Source: Candidatus Amarobacillus elongatus (GTDB taxonomy: Bacteria; Chloroflexota; Dehalococcoidia; Tepidiformales; Tepidiformaceae). Taken from it: a DNA stretch of 64,000 bases. Below are positions 34,481 through 45,121 of this stretch, one piece after another. The DNA is taken from NCBI GenBank assembly GCA_016703545.1, contig JADJBX010000002.1, forward strand, positions 186,001 through 250,000. The letters are read 5' to 3'. The notes below the pieces were generated by a model. It was not told the DNA's origin. It did not search any database and was given only the letters and a program-made list of their open reading frames with translations. How positions within the stretch are numbered: the first letter of the stretch is position 1; every line of letters begins with the position of its first letter. Both the position numbers and the translations under genes were made by a program.

Positions 34481-35164
34481 TCAAATCACCACATCTTCGG
34501 AGCGCCACAGGTACCAGCACGCGACGGTGGCCCATGGGCGCCAGGGCGAACCGATGCGCAGCACGTCGGCGGGTTTGGGGCCTGCATCCAACCCGTATTG
34601 GCGCTGAATGGCGCGGTTGATCCCGACGTCGTTCACCGGCAGCACGTCCGGCCGCCCCAGGTGGAACATCAGGAACATCTCCGCCGACCAGCGGCCGATG
34701 CCGCGCACCCGCGTCGCGCGTTCGATGATCTCCTCGTCCTCCAGTTCGGCGAACGCTTCCGTCCCCAGTTCGCCGCTGAGGAAGTGCTCCGCGAGGCTGC
34801 GCAACGCCGCCACCTTTTGCCGTGAAAGGCCCGCCGCCCGCAGCGACTCGTCGCTCGCCGCGAGGACGGCAGCTGGCGCGGGGAACGGTCCCGTCCCGGG
34901 CGTCCACGCCGGGTCGCTTCGCCGGATTTCGCGCTCGGCGCCGCCGTCGGGATCGAACAGGCCGATGAAGCGGCTGAAGATGGTGCTCGCGGCCTTCCCG
35001 CTGAGCTGCTGAAACACGATGGACCGCGCCAGCGCGCGGAACGGATCGCCGCGCTCGGCGCGCATCGCGAACGGCCCCACGAGGTCGATGATGCGCCCCA
35101 TCACGGGGTCGGCGGCGGCCAGGTGGTCGATCGCGGCGGCGGCGTCGATCTCGGGTTCGGGCAT
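34481..35164 (-). CDS. DNA-3-methyladenine glycosylase II-type (HhH-GPD)
   Basis: Base-excision repair of alkylated purines. 227 residues from ATG 35164: FQQLSGKAASTIFSRF, the helix-hairpin-helix VRGIGRWSAEMFLMFHLG, and DVLPVNDVGINRAI with the catalytic Asp. The AlkA N-terminal domain is absent, as in many short bacterial members. TAGTGT lies 8 nt before the start. Lacks the Fe-S cysteines of Nth/MutY. Confidence 0.88.
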   Translation of the reverse strand: MPEPEIDAAAAIDHLAAADPVMGRIIDLVGPFAMRAERGDPFRALARSIVFQQLSGKAASTIFSRFIGLFDPDGGAEREIRRSDPAWTPGTGPFPAPAAVLAASDESLRAAGLSRQKVAALRSLAEHFLSGELGTEAFAELEDEEIIERATRVRGIGRWSAEMFLMFHLGRPDVLPVNDVGINRAIQRQYGLDAGPKPADVLRIGSPWRPWATVACWYLWRSEDVVI

Positions 35165-35288
35165 GGTTGGCCACACTACGGCGCAACGGCCCCGAATTCC
35201 AACCCCCGTAGTCGTTCCCATTTTGGGGTGTCCCTGATAGGCATCCTCCCGAGAGCGGCGCAACGTTATTTCCGGGGAACAGCACGTG

Positions 35289-37010
<1,722 letters not shown>

Positions 37011-37087
37011 CCCGGCGCCCCGCCCTGCTGGCCCGGGCGAACGCTTCGGGTACCATGGAAACCACCTTCCCCTGTCCGGAGCCCTGC

Positions 37088-38110
37088 GTGGACGCGTACA
37101 ACATCACCGTCGTCGGCGGTGCCGGCCTTGTCGGCCGCGAATTCCTCAAGATTCTCGATCAGCGCAACATCCCCGTCGGCCGGTTGCGCCTGCTCGCCAC
37201 CGCCCGCTCCGCCGGGAAGACGACGGAGTTCCGCGGGAAGCCGATCACCATCGAGGAAACGACGGACGCCAGCTTTACTGCCGACGACCACGTGGTCTTC
37301 CTGTCCGCCTCGGGCTCGGCCTCGAAGCGCTACGCGCCCATCGCCGCGGCCAACGGCAGCTTCGTCATCGACGACAGCAGCGCGTATCGCCAGGACCCGG
37401 CCGTGCCGCTGGTGATCCCGGAAATCAACGCGGACGACCTGGAGTGGCACACGGGCATCGTGAGCCAGCCGAACTGCACGACGACGCCGATGGTGCTGGC
37501 CCTGAACCCCATCCACCAGGTCAACCCGCTCAAGCGGATCATCGTCAGTACGTACCAGGCGGTAGCGGGTGCGGGCGGCGCCGCCGTCGATGGTCTCGCC
37601 GCGGAATCGCGCGCGGCCCTCGAAGGCCGCCACGAGCCCTCCGGCACGCAGAAGCGCGAGATCGCCTTCAACGCCGTCCCCCAGATCGACCTCTTCGATG
37701 CCGATGGGTACACGAAGGAAGAGATCAAGATGGCCAACGAAACGCGCAAGATCCTCCACGCGCCCGACATCGCGATCTCCGCGACCTGCGTTCGCGTGCC
37801 CACCTTCTTCGGCCACGCGATGACCGTCTGGGCCGAGTTCACGAATCCCGTCGACCCGGACGAGGCGCGCAGGCTCATCGCGGCGGGCACCGGCGTCACC
37901 GTGGTCGACGACCCGGCCACGGAGCAGTACCCGACACCGATGGACGTCGCCGGCACGGATGCCGTCCTCGTCGGCCGCATCCGCAAGGACACGTCGTGTG
38001 ATGGCGCGATCGCGCTCTGGACCCTGACGGACAGCATCCGCAAGGGCGCCGCCACGAACGTGATCCAGATCATCGAAGAAGCCGCGCGCCGCAACCTCAT
38101 CCGCCGCTAA
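37088..38110 (+). CDS. asd: aspartate-semialdehyde dehydrogenase
   Basis: Reduces aspartyl phosphate on the way to Lys, Thr, Met and diaminopimelate. GTG 37088 has GGAG at 37078-37081; an in-frame ATG at 37055 would add 11 non-family residues. 340 residues: NITVVGGAGLVGREFLKIL, FLSASGSASKRYAP, IDDSSAYRQDP, the catalytic Cys in SQPNCTTTPMVLAL, STYQAVAGAG, and CVRVPTFFGHAMTVWAEF. Confidence 0.96.
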   Translation: MDAYNITVVGGAGLVGREFLKILDQRNIPVGRLRLLATARSAGKTTEFRGKPITIEETTDASFTADDHVVFLSASGSASKRYAPIAAANGSFVIDDSSAYRQDPAVPLVIPEINADDLEWHTGIVSQPNCTTTPMVLALNPIHQVNPLKRIIVSTYQAVAGAGGAAVDGLAAESRAALEGRHEPSGTQKREIAFNAVPQIDLFDADGYTKEEIKMANETRKILHAPDIAISATCVRVPTFFGHAMTVWAEFTNPVDPDEARRLIAAGTGVTVVDDPATEQYPTPMDVAGTDAVLVGRIRKDTSCDGAIALWTLTDSIRKGAATNVIQIIEEAARRNLIRR

Positions 38111-38137
38111 CGCTTCTCACGGGCCCACAACCGGACC

Positions 38138-38159
38138 AGGGGCCGCTCCGCGGCCCCCT
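38138..38159. terminator. GC-rich terminator hairpin
   Basis: AGGGGCCGC, loop TCC, GCGGCCCC with one bulge and closing CT. Followed on the plus side by the pyrimidine tract; between convergent asd and folD. Confidence 0.8.
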
Positions 38160-38160
38160 G

Positions 38161-38192
38161 TCCCTTTTCTCTTTCTCTTTTCTCTCTTTCTC
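38161..38192 (-). repeat. purine-rich tract after the folD stop (minus strand)
   Basis: On the minus strand begins directly after TAG and reads as GAGAAAGAGAGAAAAG then AGAAAGAGAAAAGGGA. Third copy of the pattern seen at icd and the glycosylase gene, again followed by a GC hairpin. Confidence 0.7.
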
Positions 38193-39068
38193 CTACCCGC
38201 CGGCGGCACGAACCGTATTCACGAGCAGCATCGCGCGCGTCATCGGCCCCACGCCGCCCGGCACCGGCGTGATCCAGGAGCAGACCTCCTTGAGCGCCGG
38301 GAAGTCGGCATCGCCGACCAGACGCCACCCACGCTTGCGGCTGGCGTCGTCAATGCGGTTCGTGCCCACGTCGATGACGACCGCCCCGGGCCTCACCATG
38401 TCCGCGCGCAGCGTGTTGGGCCGCCCCGCGGCCATGACGACGATGTCGGCCTCCCGCGTGTGGCGCGCGATATCCGGGGTGCCCGTGTGGCAGATGGTCA
38501 CCGTCGCGTTCCCACCCGTCGCCTTGTTGCTCAGGAGCACCGCCAGCGGCCGCCCCACGAGCGTCGAGCGTCCGACCACCACGACGTGCTTGCCCGCGGG
38601 GTCGTTGCCCGTGCGCAAGAGCATCTGGATGACCCCGTGGGGGGTGCAGGGCAGCGCGTGCGACGTCTCGCCGCGCAGCAGCCGCCCGAGGTTCTGCGGG
38701 TGCAGCCCATCCGCATCCTTCGCCGCGAGGATCTGGTCGATATACAGCCGCTCGTCGATCTGGCCGGGCACCGGCAGCTGCGGCAGGATCGCGTCGAAAC
38801 GGTCGTCCCCGTTCAGCCGCTCCACGAGCGCGAAGAGCTCGGCCTGCGGCGTGGTCGCGGGCAGGTGGAACGTCTCGGAGAACATCCCCACCGCCTCGCA
38901 GTCCTTCGCCTTCATCGAGACATAGCTCACCGAGCCGGGGTCGTCACCCACGAGGATCGCCGCGAGTCCGGGCGTCTTACCCTTCGCCCTGAGAGCCGCC
39001 ACCCGTTCCGCCACTTCCGCCCGGATGGTCTGCGCGATCGCTTCGCCGTCGATGAGTTCTGCAGTCAT
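38193..39068 (-). CDS. folD: methylenetetrahydrofolate dehydrogenase / methenyl-THF cyclohydrolase
   Basis: Bifunctional one-carbon enzyme, 291 residues. PGLAAILVGDDPGSVSYVSM with the catalytic Lys in KAKDC, LPQLPVPGQIDE, DADGLHPQNLG, PCTPHGVIQMLL, VVVGRSTLVGRPLAVLL (NADP site), and TPVPGGVGPMTRAMLL. TACGCT on the minus strand ends exactly 6 nt before the ATG at 39068 with no ribosome site, a leaderless arrangement. Confidence 0.96.
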   Translation of the reverse strand: MTAELIDGEAIAQTIRAEVAERVAALRAKGKTPGLAAILVGDDPGSVSYVSMKAKDCEAVGMFSETFHLPATTPQAELFALVERLNGDDRFDAILPQLPVPGQIDERLYIDQILAAKDADGLHPQNLGRLLRGETSHALPCTPHGVIQMLLRTGNDPAGKHVVVVGRSTLVGRPLAVLLSNKATGGNATVTICHTGTPDIARHTREADIVVMAAGRPNTLRADMVRPGAVVIDVGTNRIDDASRKRGWRLVGDADFPALKEVCSWITPVPGGVGPMTRAMLLVNTVRAAGG

Positions 39069-39074
39069 GCCGCC

Positions 39075-39080
39075 AGCGTA
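39075..39080 (-). promoter_or_regulatory. -10 element TACGCT for leaderless folD
   Basis: Minus-strand TACGCT, 6-nt gap GGCGGC, then ATG. Confidence 0.45.
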
Positions 39081-39105
39081 GACGGCACGCCCGGTTGCGG
39101 CGACC

Positions 39106-39855
39106 TCAGACCGTGGCGCGCGGCTCCCGCTCGCGCCGCTCCCGGCCGCGCCGTTCTGGCTCGACCGGCGCCGCCGGCCGCACGAGCACGAGGTACGCCA
39201 CCGAGCTGATGACCACCACCATCGCCATCGCCAGCACCATGCCGGCGACAATGAACGTCGCCTCCTGCCAGAACGGCTCCGGGAACATCTGGATCAGCCG
39301 GTCGGTGTCGGGGTCGAGCCGCCAGAGGTCGTTCTGGAAGACGATCTCGTGGAACTTCGTCCAGGCGGCATCGAAGCCCGTGAAGGCGAGCGCCCCGATG
39401 ATCCCGACCGCCGCGAGCCCGGCGCCCACGCCCGCGAGCGAGAGCTTCGCCAGCCCCCGCGGGGACCGCTCCCGCGACCACAGGACCGCCAGCGCCACAT
39501 ACCCGATGACGTACGCGAGGCTCACTTCGTTCACGCGGAAGACGAAGCGCATCACGCGCTTCACGTCCTTCATGTGCTCGGTTTCGCGAGTGTTGAAGAG
39601 GGAGACTTCCTGCCCGTCCTCCTGGACGAGGATGCGCAACGTCGATGCGTCGTTCTCGAAGTAGTCGACGATCTCCTCGGCGGCGCGGTCCAATTCCGGG
39701 AGCGCGATGCCCGTGGTGACATCGGCGTCGTGCGTGCGGAAGCCGCGCTCGTAGAAACGAACTTCGCCGGCGAAGAACCGGACGCTCGTTGTCACAAGCA
39801 GCAGCGGGAGGGCGGCGACGTACAGCGCCGCGGCCAGGCCCGTAAGGAACTTCAT
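39106..39855 (-). CDS. TIGR01906/DUF1461 family membrane protein
   Basis: 249 residues, four membrane segments: N-terminal LTGLAAALYVAALPLLLVT, then VSLAYVIGYVALAVLW, LAAVGIIGALAFTGF and IVAGMVLAMAMVVVISSVAY. The extracytoplasmic loop holds EEIVDYFEND and LFNTRETEHMKDVKRVM; the loop before the last helix is TKFHEIVFQNDLWRLDPDTD, ending MFPEPFWQEAT. All are hallmarks of this family, frequent in Chloroflexota. Function unknown. Confidence 0.85.
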   Translation of the reverse strand: MKFLTGLAAALYVAALPLLLVTTSVRFFAGEVRFYERGFRTHDADVTTGIALPELDRAAEEIVDYFENDASTLRILVQEDGQEVSLFNTRETEHMKDVKRVMRFVFRVNEVSLAYVIGYVALAVLWSRERSPRGLAKLSLAGVGAGLAAVGIIGALAFTGFDAAWTKFHEIVFQNDLWRLDPDTDRLIQMFPEPFWQEATFIVAGMVLAMAMVVVISSVAYLVLVRPAAPVEPERRGRERREREPRATV

Positions 39856-39959
39856 ACCCCGGTGTCCCACGCTCACCTGCGGGCCATGCTCACCCGGCCC
39901 CGAACGGGTGTCAAACGTCCGCCGGGCCGGCCGCAATACCCCCAACCGCCCCCGGGCAC

Positions 39960-39965
39960 TACACT
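39960..39965 (+). promoter_or_regulatory. yebC -10 element
   Basis: TACACT with about 38 nt to the ATG; AGGGG serves as ribosome site at about 39991. Confidence 0.4.
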
Positions 39966-40003
39966 CGGACAACAGCAACGAACTGAGAACAGGGGCCTTC
40001 GGC

Positions 40004-40753
40004 ATGTCCGGACACTCCAAGTGGTCGACCATCAAGCGGCAGAAGGGCGCGAACGACGCCCGGCGCGGCGCCATCTTCACCAAGCTCAGCCGCGAAATCA
40101 TCCTTGCCGCCAAGCAGGGCGGCGGCGATCCGGCGATGAACTTCAAGCTCCGCCTCGCCGTGCAGCGCGCCAAGGCGCAGAACATGCCCAACGACAACAT
40201 CGACCGGGCGATTGCGAAGGCGACCGGTGGCGGTGCCGACGAGCAGCTGGACGAGATCCAGTACGAGGGCTACGGCCCCGGCGGTACGGCGATCATCGTG
40301 GCCGTCCTCACCGACAACCGGAACCGCACGGTCGCCGAGATCCGGCACCGCTTTTCGCGTGCCGGGGGCAACCTCGGCGAAACCGGCTCCGTCGGCTGGC
40401 AGTTCGACGCCAAGGGGCTCATCACCATCCCCGTCGAGGGCAAGGACCCGGACGAAATCGCGCTGCAGGCCATCGACGCCGGCGCAGATGACGTCAGCGT
40501 CGATAACGGTTCCGTCGAAGTCCAGACTGAGCCCGCCGCCCTCGAGCAGGTCCGCAAGGCGCTCGAATCCGGCGGATACACCATCGAGAACGCCGACTTC
40601 GCCATGGTCCCGAAGGTCATGATGGAGCTCGAGGAGAAGACCCAGCACCAGGTCCTCAAGCTCCTCGACGCGCTCGAAGACCTCGAGGACGTGCAGCGCG
40701 TCTACTCCAACGCCGACTTCACCGACGAAGCCATGGAGTCCTACGAAGGCTGA
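40004..40753 (+). CDS. YebC/PmpR family protein
   Basis: 249 residues. N-terminal MSGHSKWSTIKRQKGANDAR, KLSREIILAAKQGG and NMPNDNIDRAIAKATG, the middle domain YEGYGPGGTAIIVAVLTDN, and GSVGWQFDAKG are diagnostic. Members act as transcription regulators or as translation factors that relieve poly-Pro stalls. Often beside ruvABC; here ruvB is 3 kb away. Confidence 0.95.
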   Translation: MSGHSKWSTIKRQKGANDARRGAIFTKLSREIILAAKQGGGDPAMNFKLRLAVQRAKAQNMPNDNIDRAIAKATGGGADEQLDEIQYEGYGPGGTAIIVAVLTDNRNRTVAEIRHRFSRAGGNLGETGSVGWQFDAKGLITIPVEGKDPDEIALQAIDAGADDVSVDNGSVEVQTEPAALEQVRKALESGGYTIENADFAMVPKVMMELEEKTQHQVLKLLDALEDLEDVQRVYSNADFTDEAMESYEG

Positions 40754-40777
40754 TCATAGACTCAGAGTGAACGCATG

Positions 40778-40806
40778 AAGGGGAGCCGCAGGGCTCCCCT
40801 TCTGTT
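40778..40806. terminator. intrinsic terminator after yebC
   Basis: AAGGGGAGCC, loop GCA, GGGCTCCCCTT, then CTGTT. Shared with the convergent MFS gene. Confidence 0.85.
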
Positions 40807-40808
40807 CG

Positions 40809-42254
40809 CTAATGCCCCGGAGTGCTGGCGCCGACGGGGCGCGGTCTCATGCTCGCGGCGGCGTCGCGGTCCCGGATCGCGAGCGCGGCGATGACGCCGA
40901 CCAGCGTCATGATGCCCGCGATCACGAATGCCTCCTGGAAGGCGTCGAAAGCGCCCGCGCGCGTCGCCGGGTTGCCGAGCGCGGCCCCGTGGTGCGAAAG
41001 GCGGCTCGTCAGCACCGTCGCGATCACCGCCACACCGAGACTCTGCGCGACCATCCGTCCGCTGCTGAAGATGGAGCTGGCACGGCCCGTCATCGCCGGA
41101 CTGATGGTCGAGAATGTGGCCGCCTGCAGCGGGACGAGCATCAGTCCGAAGCCCATGCCCCGGACGTACATGAGCAGGCGAACCAGCCACAGGTTCGTGC
41201 CGCCATCGACGTCGTAGAAGGCGAAGGAGGTCAGCGATGCCACCACGAGCCCGGCCGCGATGAGCCGTCGCGGGCCGAGGCGCGTGTAAGCGCGGCTCAC
41301 GGGTTGCGCCGCCGTCATCACACCCAGCGCCATCGGGAACGACGTGAGGCCCGATTCGAACGCCGACAGTCCACGCTGCGCCTGCAACATGATGGGCAAC
41401 AGGAACAACGACGCCGAAAACCCCGTCATGCCCACGAATTGGGCGGCGTTGCACGCCCGGAAAAGGCGGTCCTTCAGCAGCCGGACGTCAATCATCGGTT
41501 GGGGCGCACGCAGTTCGGCGGCGACGAACCCCGCAAGCAGCACCACCCCGGCGGTTCCGAAGCCGACCACCTCGGTCGATGTCCATCCCTTCGTTCCCGC
41601 CTCGGCGAGCGCGTACAGGAGCGTGCCCATGCCGGTCGCCGCGAGCACGAACCCCGGGATGTCGAACCTGCCCGGGTTCGGTTCGCGGTGCTCCCGCAGG
41701 AAGCGCCAGGCCACAACGAACCCCGCCACCCCGATGGGCACGTTCACAAGGAAGATCCACTCCCACGAGATGTAATCGATGAGGAAGCCGCCGAGCACGG
41801 GCCCGCTCGCAGGCGCCACGGTCGTCGGAATCACCATCAGCCCGGACGCCTTGGAACGCTCCTCGGGCGGGAATGCGCGAAACACCATCGCCGTGCCCAC
41901 GGGCGTGAGCATGCCGCCGCCGATGCCCTGCATCGCCCGGAACACGATGAGCGATTCGATGCTCCAGGCCGCGGCGCACAGCAGCGATGCCACGGTGAAT
42001 AGCCCCGTCGCGAACATGAACGTGCGCTTCGTGCCGAAACGGTCACCGGCCCAGCCGCTCACGGGAATGAAGACGGCCAGGCTGAGCAGGTAGCCCGTGA
42101 CGACCCATTCGATGGACGTCGTCGTTGCGTTGAATTCGCGGGCGAGCGTGGGGATGGCGACATTGACGATGGTCGCGTCCAGGAGCTCCATGAACAGCCC
42201 GAACACCGACACGATGGCGACGATGTATTTGTATTCGATGCCTCGTCGTGCCAT
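40809..42254 (-). CDS. MFS drug exporter, DHA2 (EmrB/QacA) type
   Basis: 481 residues, 14 predicted membrane helices. Motif D/D1 LDATIVNVAIPTLAREF in helix 1, motif A GWAGDRFGTKRTF between helices 2 and 3, motif C-like VAPASGPVLGGFLIDYISWE, and WEWIFLVNVPIG. ATG 42254 has GAGGAGC. Proton-driven export of hydrophobic compounds; no adjacent regulator or membrane-fusion gene. Confidence 0.92.
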   Translation of the reverse strand: MARRGIEYKYIVAIVSVFGLFMELLDATIVNVAIPTLAREFNATTTSIEWVVTGYLLSLAVFIPVSGWAGDRFGTKRTFMFATGLFTVASLLCAAAWSIESLIVFRAMQGIGGGMLTPVGTAMVFRAFPPEERSKASGLMVIPTTVAPASGPVLGGFLIDYISWEWIFLVNVPIGVAGFVVAWRFLREHREPNPGRFDIPGFVLAATGMGTLLYALAEAGTKGWTSTEVVGFGTAGVVLLAGFVAAELRAPQPMIDVRLLKDRLFRACNAAQFVGMTGFSASLFLLPIMLQAQRGLSAFESGLTSFPMALGVMTAAQPVSRAYTRLGPRRLIAAGLVVASLTSFAFYDVDGGTNLWLVRLLMYVRGMGFGLMLVPLQAATFSTISPAMTGRASSIFSSGRMVAQSLGVAVIATVLTSRLSHHGAALGNPATRAGAFDAFQEAFVIAGIMTLVGVIAALAIRDRDAAASMRPRPVGASTPGH

Positions 42255-42454
42255 GAGCGCTCCTCGGCCGTTGCCCGTCGGTGCCGCATCCCGTCTTCGT
42301 GCCGCGAAAGCACGCCTTCCGCCGCCGCCCGCTCGCACGCACCGGAGATTCGCGGGGCGCGAGCGAACGTGACTCTAGCGCGTTCGGCCTGTACGTGCCC
42401 TGCACCGCCACTCCCGGCGTCCGGGGCTCCCGGAAAGCGCTCACGGAGGACGCG

Positions 42455-42486
42455 AAACAGGGGCGGCTCCGAAGAGCCGCCCCTGT
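42455..42486 (-). terminator. intrinsic terminator after htpX
   Basis: Stem ACAGGGGCGGCTC / GAGCCGCCCCTGT with 4-nt loop, followed on the minus strand by TTTCG. The 200 nt between it and the MFS start hold nothing recognisable. Confidence 0.8.
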
Positions 42487-42508
42487 GGTTCCACGACCGT
42501 GGTCGCTG

Positions 42509-43351
42509 TTACCGAGCGCGAGCGCGCAGCCGGCGGATTCGCTCCTCCAGCGGCGGGTGCGTGCTGAACAGGTTCGCCATGCCCTGCCCGCCGCCGAACG
42601 GCTTCACGATGTACAGGGCGGAGACCGCCTCCTGGACCGGCGTCTCCTCCATCGGCCGCATCGCGACGCCGCGCTGCAGCTTTTCGAGCGCGCTTGCCAG
42701 CGCCTCCGGGTCCCCCGTCACGTCCGCGCCCGTTTCGTCGGCGGCGTATTCACGCTGCCGGCTGATGCCGAGCTGGATGAGCGTCGCCGCGAGCGGCGCA
42801 ATCAGGATCACGACCAGCGTCATCAGCGGGTTCCGGTTTTCGTCGCGCCCGCCGAACAGGCTGCTGAACATCAGCATCTGCGCGATGAGCGAGATGGCGC
42901 CGGCGATCGTCGCGACGATCGAGCTGGTGAGGATGTCGCGGTTCTTCACATGGCCCATTTCGTGGCCAAGCACGCCGCGCAATTCGCGGTCGGTAAGGAT
43001 GCGCCGGATGCCTGTCGTCACGGCGACGACGGCATGCTCCGGGTTCCGTCCCGTGGCGAACGCGTTCGGCGATTCGTTCTGGATCACGAACACCCGCGGC
43101 ATCGGCATCTTCGAAAGCTGCGCGACCTCGCGGACCATGGCGTACAGGTGGGGTTCCTGCGCCTCCGTGACCTCGTGGGCCCCGGCCATGCGCAGCGCCA
43201 TCTTGTCGGAGAACCAGTAGGCGAAGAAGTTCATCGCGCCCGCGAGCACGAGGAACATGATCATGCCGCTGGTTCCACCGATCAGGCCACCGACGGCCAC
43301 CAGGAGACCCGTCAGGGCCGCGAGCAGCACGGTGGTTTTGAGGACGTTCAT
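42509..43351 (-). CDS. htpX: HtpX-type membrane zinc metalloprotease
   Basis: 280 residues. Two N-terminal membrane helices (7-22, 28-47), catalytic HEMGH at 130-134, two more helices (145-163, 178-195), third zinc ligand in EYAADETGADV, and the C-terminal FSTHPPLEERIRRL. Degrades misfolded membrane proteins. AGGAGG lies 16 nt before the ATG, unusually far, so a start slightly upstream is possible. Confidence 0.95.
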   Translation of the reverse strand: MNVLKTTVLLAALTGLLVAVGGLIGGTSGMIMFLVLAGAMNFFAYWFSDKMALRMAGAHEVTEAQEPHLYAMVREVAQLSKMPMPRVFVIQNESPNAFATGRNPEHAVVAVTTGIRRILTDRELRGVLGHEMGHVKNRDILTSSIVATIAGAISLIAQMLMFSSLFGGRDENRNPLMTLVVILIAPLAATLIQLGISRQREYAADETGADVTGDPEALASALEKLQRGVAMRPMEETPVQEAVSALYIVKPFGGGQGMANLFSTHPPLEERIRRLRARAR

Positions 43352-43427
43352 CGAATCGGGTTGGTTACCTCCTCTGGTCCCTCCACTATACGTCTTAACC
43401 TGAGGGCGGCCGGTAAAGCAACGATAA

Positions 43428-43845
43428 TCAATTCGCGAAATACAGTTCGCACGTCAACTCTGGCGCGATAACCGCGTCGGCCTCGATCCGATGAGCGCAT
43501 CCGGGTTCACGAGCGCTCGCACTTCGAGCATGGATGCGGCGGGGCGGATCTCCGCGAAGAACTCGCCGTGTGCGCGCCGAACTCCTCGAACCGCGAGATG
43601 TCGGTCACGAACATGCGCGTGCGGACGACATCGGCCATGGTCGCGCCGGCTCCCTGGAGCGCGCGTTCGATGATCTCGAGGCAGCGACGGGCCTGCGCGT
43701 AGGCGTCGCCCGGGGCGTTCGTGCTGCCGTCCGGGTTCGCCGCAATCGTCCCGGCGACCGCGACGAAGGTGCCCGCACGCACCGCGCGCGAGTAGCCGAC
43801 CGTCGCTTCCCAGGGTGCACCGGAGGAGATGAGCTGACGGGTCAA
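43428..43845 (-). CDS. RidA (YjgF/UK114) family deaminase, frameshifted
   Basis: Hydrolyses reactive enamine/imine intermediates. TTG 43845 has GGAG at 8 nt and begins LTRQLISSGAPWEATVGYSR; then AVAGTIAANPDG, DAYAQARRCLEIIERALQGA and VVRTRMFVTDISRFEEFG. After that the frame changes to RAH GEFFAEIRPAASMLEVRALV and again at the end (IEADAVIAPELT). One base lost near 43580 and one near 43476 restore 139 residues. An in-frame GTG start at 43920 also exists. Confidence 0.82.
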
Positions 43846-44031
43846 GGTGTGTGCTCCGCGAATGAGGTGGCGGGCGATGGTAGCCGACGCCAGCAGCGGT
43901 GCGTTAGTTGGTCCGCTCACACAGCATTCGAGATGCCGCCCGCACCACGCGGCGGTAAGGCGAGCGGGCCGGAGCTCCGTACGCCCGTAGAAGCGCTGGC
44001 ATATCAGCGATTTCCGTTCGAGCTGCGAGGG

Positions 44032-45085
44032 TTAGTCCTCCGCCGTTTCCCACAGTGCGCGCTGGGGGTCGGCGGCGGGGGAGCGGGCGGGGATGGGGAT
44101 GCCGAGGTGCGCGTAGGCCGCCGCCGTCGCCGTGCGCCCGCGGGGTGTTCGCTGCAGGAACCCCAGCTGGAGCAGAAACGGCTCGTACACGTCCATGATC
44201 GTGTCCGACTCCTCGCTGATCGAGGCCGCGATCGTCTCGAGGCCGACGGGACCGCCGCCGAACTTCTCGATGATCGCGCGCAGCACCATACGGTCGGTTT
44301 CGTCCAGCCCGAGGTCGTCCACTTCGAGCAGCGCGAGGGCTCGCCGGGTGGCATCGAGCGTAATGCTGCCGCTGCCGCGCACCTGGGCGTAGTCGCGGAC
44401 GCGCCGGAGGATGCGGTTCGCGATGCGCGGCGTCCCACGCGAGCGCCGGGCAATCTCGCTCGCGCAGTCATCCGGCAGTTCGACCCCGAGGATCCCGGCG
44501 GATCGCTGCACAATCGCGCTCAACGTCGGGGCGTCGTAGTAATCGAGGCGGTAGACGGAGCCGAAGCGGTCGCGCAGCGGCGCGCTGATCATCGCGTACC
44601 GCGTGGTCGCGCCGATGAGCGTGAACTTCGGCATCGCCAGCCGCACGGAGCGCGCGCCCGGGCCCTTGCCGATGACGAGGTCCAGGGCGAAGTCCTCCAT
44701 CGCCGGGTAGAGGATCTCCTCGACGCGTCCGCGCCAGCCGGTGGATCTCGTCGATGAAGAGGATGTCGTGCTGCTTGAGGTTCGTGAGGATGGCCGCGAG
44801 ATCGCCGGGCCGCTCGATCGCGGGACCGCTCGTCGTGCGAATCGCGACCTCCATCTCCTGCGCGACGATGTTCGCGAGCGTCGTCTTCCCGAGCCCGGGG
44901 GGACCGTAGAGGAGCAGGTGGTCGAGGGCATCGCCGCGCTGGCGGGCGGCCTCGATCGCGATCGAGATGTTCTCCTTGACGCGTTCCTGCCCGGGGAATT
45001 CGCCCAGCGAACGCGGCCGCAGCGACCGGTCGACATCCGCGTCGTCGCCGGTGAGCGCCCCGCTCAGGAACCGTTCTTCGGTCAT
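44032..45085 (-). CDS. ruvB: Holliday junction branch-migration ATPase RuvB, frameshifted
   Basis: Drives branch migration with RuvA. LRPRSLGEFPGQERVKENIS, Walker A LLYGPPGLGKTTLAN, Walker B ILFIDEIHRLAR, sensor 1 LIGATTR, sensor 2 in SRGTPRIANRILRRVRDYAQ, and the winged-helix C domain (GGGPVGLETIAASI, PRGRTATAAAYAHLGI). The frame breaks at about 44730 between HRLART and VEEILYPAMEDF; 1054 nt is one base over a codon multiple. TACCCT is 6 nt before the ATG. ruvA/ruvC are not here. Confidence 0.93.
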
Positions 45086-45091
45086 GCGTGC

Positions 45092-45097
45092 AGGGTA
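45092..45097 (-). promoter_or_regulatory. -10 element TACCCT for leaderless ruvB
   Basis: Minus-strand TACCCT, gap GCACGC, ATG at 45085. Confidence 0.45.
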
Positions 45098-45121
45098 CAG
45101 GCGCCGCGTGCGCCGGGCGAC

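Noticed and set aside
43385..43460. A second htpX promoter (TTGACG at 43452 on the minus strand)
   Set aside because: That stretch belongs to the corrected C-terminal coding part of the RidA gene, and no -10 at proper spacing follows.
44720..44745. Programmed frameshift in ruvB
   Set aside because: No slippery heptamer or downstream stem; the site is a simple one-base gain and many other genes here show the same.
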